Shown one piece after another: positions 35,427-42,176 of a DNA stretch of 42,176 nucleotides. The translations under genes were made by a program, and so were the position numbers. This stretch comes from Halothiobacillus sp. (lineage in GTDB: Bacteria > Pseudomonadota > Gammaproteobacteria > Halothiobacillales > Halothiobacillaceae): positions 1 through 42,176 of the forward strand of contig JAABTF010000018.1 of NCBI GenBank assembly GCA_011389965.1, in the 5' to 3' direction. The notes below the pieces were generated by a model, which was not told the origin of the DNA, searched no databases, and saw only the letters and a list, made by a program, of their open reading frames with translations. The stretch's first letter is position 1; every line of letters starts with the position of its first letter.

Positions 35427-38141
35427 ATGACCGACCGAGCCGGGCCCGTGATTCTCGTCGACGGAAGTTCGTTTCTGTTCCGCGCCTTCCACGCCTTGCC
35501 GCCGCTAAATGCGCCGGACGGCACGCCGACCGGGGCGATCCACGGCGTGGTGAACATGTTGCTCAAACTCCGCCGCGAAGCCGATCCCAGCCACATGGCG
35601 GTGGTGTTCGACGCGCCGGGCAAGACCTTTCGCGACGATATCTACCCCGAATACAAGGCGCACCGCCCACCCCTGCCCGACGATCTGCGGGTGCAGATCG
35701 AACCGGTGCATGCCCTGGTCCGGGCGCTGGGCTTTCCCCTGCTGTGCATCGAGGGCGTGGAGGCCGACGATGTCATCGGCACCCTGATGCACGAGGCGCG
35801 CGAACACGACGACGAAGTGATCGTGGCCACGGCGGACAAGGATTTCGCGCAACTGGTTTCGCCCCGGGTGACCCTGGTCAACACCATGAGCAACAAGGTG
35901 ACCGACGAGGCAGCCGTGGAGGAGAAATACGGTATCAGCCCGGCACAGTTCCTCGACTTTCTCGCCCTGGTCGGCGACAAGGTGGACAACATCCCCGGGG
36001 TCCCCGGTTGCGGGCCGAAGACCGCGGCCAAGTGGATCAATCAGTACGGCTCGCTCGATGGCATCATCGCCCACGCCGACGAGATCAAGGGCAAGGTGGG
36101 CCAGTCGCTGCGCGACTCGCTCGACCTCCTGTCGATCAGCCGGCAACTGGTGGCCATCCGTACCAACTGCGACTTGGCGGTACGACTCAATGATCTCGTG
36201 CTCGAGGCCCCCGACGTGCAGACCGGTCTGGCCCTGGCCGATCGTTACGGCCTCAACAGTCTGCGGCGGTGGCTGGAAGAGCAGGCACCCGAGGCGGATA
36301 CGCTCGATGTCGACGTGGCTCGCCCGGAAGTCGACTACCGGAACGTGACCGATATCGCCGAGCTGGAAAACTGGATCGAGCGCATTCAGACCGCCCCGCG
36401 CGTGGCCTTCGACACCGAGACCAATTCGCTCGAGCCAATGCAGATGGCCGTGGTGGGGCTGTCGATTGCCACGGCGCCCCACGAGGCGATCTATGTGCCG
36501 TTGTCTCATGTCGATGCCCATGGGGAACGGGTCGAGCCGCAGTTGGATCGCGACACCGTGCTCGCCCGGCTCAAGCCCTGGCTGGAAGACGAGCGCCCCA
36601 CCAAGGTGCTGCAGAACGCCAAGTTCGACATGCATGCGCTGGCCAACCACGGCATTGCGCTGCGCGGGCTAGTCGACGACAGCATGCTCGAGTCCTATGT
36701 CCTCGACCCCACCGCCTCGCGGCACGACATGGACACCTTGGCGAGCCGGGAACTCTCGCGCCAGACCACCACCTTCGAGTCACTGGCCGGCAAGGGGGCC
36801 AAGCAACTGCGCTTTGATCAGATAGAGATCGACACGGCCGGCCCCTATGCCGCGGAAGATGCCGATATCACCCTGCAACTGGCCGACCGGCTGCGGTCGC
36901 GTCTGGCACAAATCCCAACCCTGATGAGCGTCTACGAGGAAATCGAGCGTCCGCTGGTGCCGGTGCTTTTCACCATGGAGCGGGCCGGAGTGGCCATCGA
37001 TAGCGAACAGCTGGCCCGACAGGGTGCGGCCATCGGCGAGCGGATCGCCTCGATCGAGACAGAGGCGCGGGCGATTGCCGGCGAGGCCTTCAACCTGGGA
37101 TCGACCAAGCAGCTTAAGGAAATTCTCTACGAGCGCATGGGGCTGCCGGTGAAGGTCAAGACCCCCAAGGGCGAGCCGTCGACCAATGAAGAGGCCCTGA
37201 GTGCCCTGGTCGAAGAACACCCGCTGGCGCAGTTGATCCTCGACTACCGGGGGCTGACCAAGCTCAAGACCACCTACATCGACCGGCTCCCGGAGCGCAT
37301 CGATTCCGACACCGGTAGGGTGCACAGCATGTTCCACCAGGCCGTCACGGCCACCGGTCGCCTGTCGTCCTCCAACCCCAACTTGCAGAACATCCCCGTG
37401 CGGACGGAGGAGGGGCGCCGGATCCGCAAGGCCTTCGTCGCCTCGCCCGGTCACAAGCTGATCTCGGCGGACTACTCGCAGATCGAGCTGCGCATCATGG
37501 CGCATTTGTCAGGTGACGAGGGGCTCTTGCAGGCCTTCGCCCGCGGCGAGGATATCCACCGTGCCACGGCCCGGGAGGTGTTCGCCGAGGGACGTGACGA
37601 GGTGACGGACGACCAGCGGCGAGCGGCCAAGGCGATCAACTTCGGCCTGATCTACGGTATGTCCGCCTTCGGCCTGGCCCGGCAGATCGGGGTGGGACGC
37701 GGCGAGGCGCAGGATTACATCGACCGGTACTTCACCCGCTATCCCGGCGTGGCCCGGTACATGGAAGAAACCCGGGCACGCGCCCACGAGACCGGCTTCG
37801 TGGAAACGGTCTTCGGCCGCCGGTTGTACCTGCCGGAGCTCAAAAGCCGCAATGGCCAACGTCGCCAGTACGCCGAGCGCACCGCCATCAATGCCCCCAT
37901 GCAGGGCACGGCCGCGGACATCATCAAGCGGGCCATGCTCGCGCTGCACGACAAGCTCGTGCTCACCGGCCGGGCGCGGATGATCATCCAGGTGCACGAC
38001 GAGTTGATCTTCGAGGTCCCCGCCGAACATGCCGAGACGCTGGCCGCCGAGATGGAGCAGAGCATGATCGCAGCCGCCTCGCTCAAGGTTCCCCTGGAGG
38101 TGGGTATCGGGATCGGGATGAGCTGGGACGAGGCCCACTGA
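35427..38141 (+). CDS. polA: DNA polymerase I
   Basis: A 904-residue repair and Okazaki-fragment processing polymerase with all three domains. The 5' nuclease spans about 1-300 with LVDGSSFLFRAFHAL, VEADDVIGTL and DNIPGVPGCGPKTA. The 3'-5' proofreading domain is intact: FDTETNSLE, LQNAKFDMHAL and YAAEDADITLQ. The polymerase domain has motif A (SADYSQIELRIMAHLSGD), motif B (RRAAKAINFGLIYGMS) and motif C (QVHDELIFEVP). AAGGGGGT before the ATG is the ribosome site. It is divergent from the LOG gene and ends at a strong terminator. Confidence 0.98.
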   Translation: MTDRAGPVILVDGSSFLFRAFHALPPLNAPDGTPTGAIHGVVNMLLKLRREADPSHMAVVFDAPGKTFRDDIYPEYKAHRPPLPDDLRVQIEPVHALVRALGFPLLCIEGVEADDVIGTLMHEAREHDDEVIVATADKDFAQLVSPRVTLVNTMSNKVTDEAAVEEKYGISPAQFLDFLALVGDKVDNIPGVPGCGPKTAAKWINQYGSLDGIIAHADEIKGKVGQSLRDSLDLLSISRQLVAIRTNCDLAVRLNDLVLEAPDVQTGLALADRYGLNSLRRWLEEQAPEADTLDVDVARPEVDYRNVTDIAELENWIERIQTAPRVAFDTETNSLEPMQMAVVGLSIATAPHEAIYVPLSHVDAHGERVEPQLDRDTVLARLKPWLEDERPTKVLQNAKFDMHALANHGIALRGLVDDSMLESYVLDPTASRHDMDTLASRELSRQTTTFESLAGKGAKQLRFDQIEIDTAGPYAAEDADITLQLADRLRSRLAQIPTLMSVYEEIERPLVPVLFTMERAGVAIDSEQLARQGAAIGERIASIETEARAIAGEAFNLGSTKQLKEILYERMGLPVKVKTPKGEPSTNEEALSALVEEHPLAQLILDYRGLTKLKTTYIDRLPERIDSDTGRVHSMFHQAVTATGRLSSSNPNLQNIPVRTEEGRRIRKAFVASPGHKLISADYSQIELRIMAHLSGDEGLLQAFARGEDIHRATAREVFAEGRDEVTDDQRRAAKAINFGLIYGMSAFGLARQIGVGRGEAQDYIDRYFTRYPGVARYMEETRARAHETGFVETVFGRRLYLPELKSRNGQRRQYAERTAINAPMQGTAADIIKRAMLALHDKLVLTGRARMIIQVHDELIFEVPAEHAETLAAEMEQSMIAAASLKVPLEVGIGIGMSWDEAH

Positions 38142-38166
38142 CCCATCGGGTAGGCATCAACCCATT

Positions 38167-38208
38167 AAAAAGCCCGCCTCCGGCAATCTCTGCCGAGGCG
38201 GGCTTTTT
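38167..38208. terminator. Bidirectional terminator between polA and the GGDEF-EAL gene
   Basis: AAAAAGCCCGCCT pairs with AGGCGGGCTTTTT, with an inner CGGCA/TGCCG stem and a one-base bulge, between 38167 and 38208. The A run and T run allow termination in both directions, serving polA and the convergent gene. Confidence 0.88.
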
Positions 38209-38233
38209 CGTTTCCACTTGGATCGGCGGCGAG

Positions 38234-40810
38234 TTAGTCCGCCGACTTGCCGGAGGGGAGTTCCGGAACCGGATAGCGCGCCGGTTTGCCGTGCATGAAT
38301 TCGCCGTCCCAGTAATCCTCGTCGAATGGCCGGGAGAACACGAATCCCTGGACTTGCAGTCGGCTGCCGAACTTGCGCAGTTCGACCAGTTGCTTCGGAC
38401 TCTCGACCCCCTCGACCACGACCTCGAATTCGAGCTTTTCGGCCATGGCGAGGATCGAGCCAAGTAGCTTGCGGGCATCTTCGTCGGCCACGATCTCGTC
38501 GACGAACTGCTTGTCGATCTTGAGCTTGCTGATGGGCAGGTTGTTGAGATAGGCCAGCGAGGAATGTCCGGTACCGAAGTCGTCGATGGCGATGGAGAAG
38601 CCCTGCATTGCCAGTTGATGCAGGCGGCCGGCGAGCATGGCCGGGTCGTTGCCGAAGTCGCTTTCGGTGATCTCCAGAATGATCGACGAGGTCGTCAGGC
38701 CGGCCGACCGGGCCAGTGCGACCAACCGCTCGTCGATCTTGTCCAGCAGCAGGAGCTGCGGCGGCACGTTGATCGAGATGGTGAATTCCTCTCCGGCCTG
38801 GCGCTGCCAGTCGGCCGCTCGGCGGCAGGCCTGACCCAGGGCCCATTCGGTCAGCTCGCCGATCATGTTGTGTTCCTCGGCGATCGGGATGAACTCCGCC
38901 GGCGAGATCCACTCCCCGCGGTAGCGCCAGCGCATCAGGGCCTCGAAGCCTACCAAGGCCCCGCTGCCGAGGGCTACCTGCGGTTGATAATGCACGCGCA
39001 ATTCCCGGTTGCCCAGCGCCTTGCCCAGTGCCTGCGTGAGATCGAACCGGCGTTGAGCGGCCTGCGTATGGCCCTCGGCATGGCCGACGATCTGGTTGCC
39101 ACCCTCGGCCTTTGCCTGGGAAAGCCCGTTGTCGACGATGCGGAGCAACGTTTCGGCGGTCCGGCCCTCGTTGGGGAAGTAGGCGGCGGTCACGCTGGCG
39201 CGGATGTCGAGGCGGTAGCCTGCCAGCTCCATCCGCCGCGTGACCTGTCGGAAGCAGGCCTGCATGGCGTCGGCCGCCTGCTGCTCGAGTTCGGCGGGAT
39301 TGTCGGGGAACACCAGATACGCGAACTCATCGCCGCCGATACGGGCAACCAGCGAGCCTGAAGCGGTGATCTCGTTCAAGCGTTCAGCGATCACCCGTAG
39401 GATCCGGTCGCCGAACCGTCGACCCAGGGCCTCGTTGAAGGCGGTGAAGCCATCGAGACCGACGGCGATCAGGGCGAAGGGGCGATCCGGGTGCGTCTGG
39501 ATCTGCGAGTCGACCTGTTGGATGAAATAGCTGCGATTGAGCAGGTCGGTGACCGAATCCTGTCGGGCCAGTGCAAGGATTTCGCGTTCACGCTTTCGGA
39601 TCTCGGTGTGGTCATTGATGACCACGATCACGTGACCCCGTTTTTCGCGGGGCTCGCCCACCAGGCGAATCGAGACCAGCGCGATCAGGGTGCGTTGATC
39701 CGATGGGCGGGTGAACTCGATCTCGCTGCGCCATTCCCCTTTTTCCAATACATGCTTCCAGATCGGTGCGACGACCTTGCTCGGTTGCGCCAGCAGTATC
39801 TCGAGCAGCGGGCGCTCGCCGAGCTGGACCTCCGTGAGGGCAAGCAATTGGCGTGCGGCGGGATTGGCGCGAGTGACGATGCCCTGGATGTCGGTCACCA
39901 GGACGGCCTCCTGCACTTCGTCGAACACCGACGCGGTCAGGCGCAAGGAATCCTCAGCCCGGCGACGGTGCAGGGATTCCTTGTCGTGTTTCTTGAGCAT
40001 GGTCTGCAGTTGCTCGCGGGAGTTCGACAGGCTGACCAGAGAGCTGCGGAACTGCTGAACGGCGCGCGCGATGCGTCCGAGCTGATCGCGGCGCTTCTGC
40101 TGACCGCGAGGGCTGGCCATCTCACCGGCCACGATACCCTCGGTCACGTCCGCCAGTTGTCGGATCTGGCGATTGACGAGCCACAGGACGATGATCAGCA
40201 AAAGGGCCTGCAGGGCGACGAACAGGATCAGGATCAACTGGTAGTTGTCGATCACCGCCGAGTTTGCCACCCGGATGGAACGCATGGTGCTCTCGAGCTC
40301 GCGGTTGGCCGCGTCGATAAGCTCGCCAAAGCCGCTGGTGGTGATGCGAGCCCGTTCCTCGGCCAGACGAGCCTGTATCCGGTTGAGCTGGTCGCGATCG
40401 GCGGAGGCCACCTGCTGACTGGCCTGGATCAGGGCCTGCGATTGCGCCTCGATGTCATCGGCGAGTTGGCGGACAGCCCCGGGGTAATCCTCCCGCAGCG
40501 GAGCCAGGGCAACGCTGTTTCGGACCGCCGAGGCCACCTGCTTGAGCTCGGTGGACAGGTCGCTGACGTCCGCACGGCTACCGGGGGACAAGCCCGCGGT
40601 TTTCAGCTCCACCTTGGCGGCGATGCTGGCATATTGGTTGCGGATCTGCTCGATCGACTTGTGGGTCTCGACAAACCCCTGACTGGCCTCGGCGAAGGTT
40701 TCGACGTTGGATTGGGCCAGGTTGCCCAGGTAAAAGACCAGGGCCGCGCTCAGGGCGAGCTGGACGAGGATGAAGAGCAGAAATTGCAAGGGGAGGGGGA
40801 GCAATCGCAT
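38234..40810 (-). CDS. Membrane PAS-GGDEF-EAL protein, probably a c-di-GMP phosphodiesterase
   Basis: An 858-residue inner-membrane protein. Helices at about 8-30 and 190-212 enclose a long helical periplasmic domain (about 31-188). A HAMP segment, a coiled coil and a PAS domain (about 288-405) follow. GGDEF is kept at 492-496, but the first metal-binding Asp is replaced (GLDGF instead of DLDxF, G451), the usual Lys is Thr and no RxxD site precedes it, so cyclase activity is doubtful. The EAL domain is complete: E623 (FEALMRW), N681, E713, DD 743-744, K764, E803 and Q821. This predicts a phosphodiesterase, perhaps with a regulatory GGDEF domain. Confidence 0.92.
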   Translation of the reverse strand: MRLLPLPLQFLLFILVQLALSAALVFYLGNLAQSNVETFAEASQGFVETHKSIEQIRNQYASIAAKVELKTAGLSPGSRADVSDLSTELKQVASAVRNSVALAPLREDYPGAVRQLADDIEAQSQALIQASQQVASADRDQLNRIQARLAEERARITTSGFGELIDAANRELESTMRSIRVANSAVIDNYQLILILFVALQALLLIIVLWLVNRQIRQLADVTEGIVAGEMASPRGQQKRRDQLGRIARAVQQFRSSLVSLSNSREQLQTMLKKHDKESLHRRRAEDSLRLTASVFDEVQEAVLVTDIQGIVTRANPAARQLLALTEVQLGERPLLEILLAQPSKVVAPIWKHVLEKGEWRSEIEFTRPSDQRTLIALVSIRLVGEPREKRGHVIVVINDHTEIRKREREILALARQDSVTDLLNRSYFIQQVDSQIQTHPDRPFALIAVGLDGFTAFNEALGRRFGDRILRVIAERLNEITASGSLVARIGGDEFAYLVFPDNPAELEQQAADAMQACFRQVTRRMELAGYRLDIRASVTAAYFPNEGRTAETLLRIVDNGLSQAKAEGGNQIVGHAEGHTQAAQRRFDLTQALGKALGNRELRVHYQPQVALGSGALVGFEALMRWRYRGEWISPAEFIPIAEEHNMIGELTEWALGQACRRAADWQRQAGEEFTISINVPPQLLLLDKIDERLVALARSAGLTTSSIILEITESDFGNDPAMLAGRLHQLAMQGFSIAIDDFGTGHSSLAYLNNLPISKLKIDKQFVDEIVADEDARKLLGSILAMAEKLEFEVVVEGVESPKQLVELRKFGSRLQVQGFVFSRPFDEDYWDGEFMHGKPARYPVPELPSGKSAD

Positions 40811-40909
40811 GGGCGCAGTAGTTCCTTCTGATTCGGCTTCCGGTGGTCGGTGGGACTGCCTCGGGGATCGCTGTCTGCCTTCCTGGCAATCGGGCCCGAC
40901 TCATTAGGT

Positions 40910-41086
40910 AAGGTCTGCACGAATCGAATGACGCTCTGCGCGTCTTGAGCCGGGTAGATGCAAGGCATTCGTCCGCCGCGGAAGAGTGATTCTCTTTCCG
41001 AGGACAGCAACGACCCAGATGGCGGGCTCAAGACGCGTCCTGTGGGGCTCGCCAAGCCAGAGTGCTATCCGATTCGTGCAGATCTT
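40910..41086. mobile_element. MITE-like palindromic element, copy 2
   Basis: The 278-base gap between the GGDEF-EAL gene and the HIT gene holds a long hairpin-forming block. Outer arms 40910-40926 and 41070-41086 pair at 16 of 17 bases (TCTGCACGAATCG core). Inner arms 40939-40951 and 41025-41037 pair perfectly over 13 bases. The right arm has about 18 extra bases (41041-41058). Its right end shares CAAGCCAGAG (41053-41062) and TCGTGCAGA (41074-41082) with copy 1 at the same 21-base offset. There is no coding frame. It ends two bases before the stop codon of the HIT gene. Confidence 0.65.
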
Positions 41087-41088
41087 CC

Positions 41089-41571
41089 TTAAGATTCAGA
41101 GTGTCGCGCAAGCTTGGTGGTGAGTCCAGCGGCAATTGCCCGCACCCGGGCAAGTGATTCCAACGGGCCGAGCGGTTGGCGTTCCCCCGAGCCCCAGACG
41201 ACGCCGGGCCAGGCCGGGTCGTCGGTCGTGCGCGCCACGCAGTGCACGTGGAGCTGATCGACCAGATTGCCGATCGCCCCGACATTCAAGCGTTTCGGAC
41301 GATAGCACTGCTCCAGGGTTTCGCTGACCGCCTGCAAGGCCTGCAGGGTGCTCTCGCGCAAGGTCGGCGGCAGACGATGGAGCTGCTCGGCGCCGGGATG
41401 CATGGGAACGATCAGGACCCAGATAAAGCGGCGATCGTTGACCAGACGAAACTGGAGACCGTCGTGCTCGAGGATGGGCAGGCTGTCGGCCAACAGACGG
41501 GGATGCAGTTGCCAGTCATCGAGGGAGGAACTTGGCGATAGGCCTGACGATCGGCGTGGCTCATGAGTCAT
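41089..41571 (-). CDS. HIT-domain protein
   Basis: A 160-residue histidine-triad family protein. The motif is QLHVHCVARTTDDPAWPGV, with the HxHxx pattern, preceded by NVGAIGN; the DPAWPGVVWG ending is shared by many bacterial HIT proteins that hydrolyse or transfer nucleotide bonds. The third histidine of the classical triad reads CVAR here, so the triad is partial (HVHCVA) and activity is uncertain. The start overlaps the stop of the upstream MotB/OmpA-like gene by three bases (TCAT, 41568-41571). Its stop codon abuts MITE-like copy 2. Confidence 0.88.
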   Translation of the reverse strand: MTHEPRRSSGLSPSSSLDDWQLHPRLLADSLPILEHDGLQFRLVNDRRFIWVLIVPMHPGAEQLHRLPPTLRESTLQALQAVSETLEQCYRPKRLNVGAIGNLVDQLHVHCVARTTDDPAWPGVVWGSGERQPLGPLESLARVRAIAAGLTTKLARHSES

Positions 41572-42176
41572 CGGGTCGGCGTCCCTTCGGCGGGCAGTTC
41601 GAGGACCAGGTCGACGCGCCGATTTTCCGCACGTCCCTCGGGATTGTCGTTGCTGGCGATCGGCTGGGTATCGGCCAAGCCCACCGCGTTGAGCCGCCCG
41701 GGGCGAATGCCGGCCTCGATCAGCCGCCGCACCACCGCTGCGGCACGGGCGGCCGAAAGCTCCCAGTTGGACGGGTACCGCCAGGTCTGGATAGGGCGGT
41801 CGTCGGTATGGCCCTCGACGGTGATCGCGTAATCGCTGTCCCCCAGCCGCTTGGCCAGTTCGCCCAGTACGTTCTCCCCCCGGCCGGACAGGCCGGCCTC
41901 GGCCGTTGGGAAGAGGATGTTGTCTTTGACCCGCAGTTGCACCTTGCCGGCCACGGCCGATACCTCGACCTGGTTGCCCATGTCATCGAAGCGCCCGGCC
42001 AGCGCCTCGGCGTTGGACCGGGATTGATCCGCCGGCTCGCTCTGGGCGGGGGAGGCTTCCTCGCTGGGCAGCGTGAGGCTCTCGACCTCGCGGCCGATCA
42101 GCGCATCCCCGCTGGCGGTGCGGGCGTCGGGATACGGCTTGTTGCCGCCTTCCAGCGCCTCGGGCGGGTCCATCTC
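41568..42176 (-). CDS. MotB/OmpA-family C-terminal domain (truncated at window edge)
   Basis: The gene enters from the right edge; its true start is outside, and the ATG at 42173 is probably internal. The 200 or so visible residues end in an OmpA-like peptidoglycan-binding domain: ILFPTAEAGLSGRGENVL, TVEGHTDDRPIQT, YPSNWELSAARAAAVVR and NPEGRAENRRVDLVL. The YPSNWELSAARA and GHTDDRPI pattern is typical of MotB. The preceding stretch is low-complexity linker. It is therefore probably the tail of a flagellar stator MotB or a related outer-cell-wall-anchoring protein; the membrane helix that would settle it is not visible. It is coupled to the HIT gene. Confidence 0.82.
   Translation of the reverse strand, partial: EMDPPEALEGGNKPYPDARTASGDALIGREVESLTLPSEEASPAQSEPADQSRSNAEALAGRFDDMGNQVEVSAVAGKVQLRVKDNILFPTAEAGLSGRGENVLGELAKRLGDSDYAITVEGHTDDRPIQTWRYPSNWELSAARAAAVVRRLIEAGIRPGRLNAVGLADTQPIASNDNPEGRAENRRVDLVLELPAEGTPTR

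Noticed and set aside
35505-36650. Long minus-strand frame opposite polA
   Set aside because: Antisense shadow of the polA nuclease domains.
39491-40831. Long plus-strand frame opposite the second GGDEF-EAL gene
   Set aside because: Antisense shadow of a gene with an intact EAL domain; no ribosome site or family motif.

Overview
The window looks like a chromosomal segment of a GC-rich gammaproteobacterium. The support is the fabA-fabB pair, the dusB-fis arrangement, guaB-guaA, a Pseudomonas-type homoserine kinase, a small PA3496-like protein and many c-di-GMP enzymes. A class II c-type cytochrome and a small secreted protein faintly like the SoxXA-binding family would fit a respiratory, possibly sulfur-oxidising lineage, but that is inference. 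No rRNA, tRNA, CRISPR array, prophage or intact insertion sequence was seen.

Layout. (1) 1-10637, plus strand: a phosphorelay cluster. It holds the end of a receiver protein, a decayed receiver remnant, an RpfG-type HD-GYP regulator, a GAF/PAS histidine kinase, a very large membrane hybrid kinase whose last PAS domain resembles the haem PAS of FixL, a stand-alone receiver, and an HPt-REC-REC-GGDEF protein. Four of the joins are 0-4 base overlaps or short gaps, so the block is probably one operon. Its visible outputs make (GGDEF) and break (HD-GYP) c-di-GMP; none binds DNA. (2) 10803-14040, minus strand: guaB-guaA behind a strong sigma-70-like promoter, with a palindromic MITE-like element just upstream. 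(3) 14537-16589, plus strand: a small secreted protein and xseA. (4) 16586-24197, minus strand: a GGDEF-EAL membrane protein translationally coupled to a solute-binding lipoprotein, an NlpC/P60 lipoprotein, rlmKL and an unknown secreted protein. (5) 24341-26675, plus strand: a Met/Arg/Glu-rich secreted protein and a double-ATPase ABC protein. (6) 26804-28547: fabA-fabB. (7) 28669-29160: class II cytochrome c. (8) 29181-35321, minus strand: LOG-family protein, thrB, TRAP dctQ and dctM (no dctP), dusB, fis, a PA3496-like small protein and a DUF423 protein. (9) 35427-38141: polA. (10) 38234-42176, minus strand: a second GGDEF-EAL protein with a degenerate cyclase site, a second MITE-like palindrome, a HIT-domain protein and the end of a MotB/OmpA-like protein.

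The dominant theme is c-di-GMP signalling: five proteins carry HD-GYP, GGDEF or EAL domains. The least ordinary items are the phosphorelay cluster with its FixL-like PAS, the lipoprotein/GGDEF-EAL pair, the two related palindromic elements, and a TRAP permease pair wedged between thrB and dusB-fis. All functional statements come from reading motifs by eye; no database search was run.
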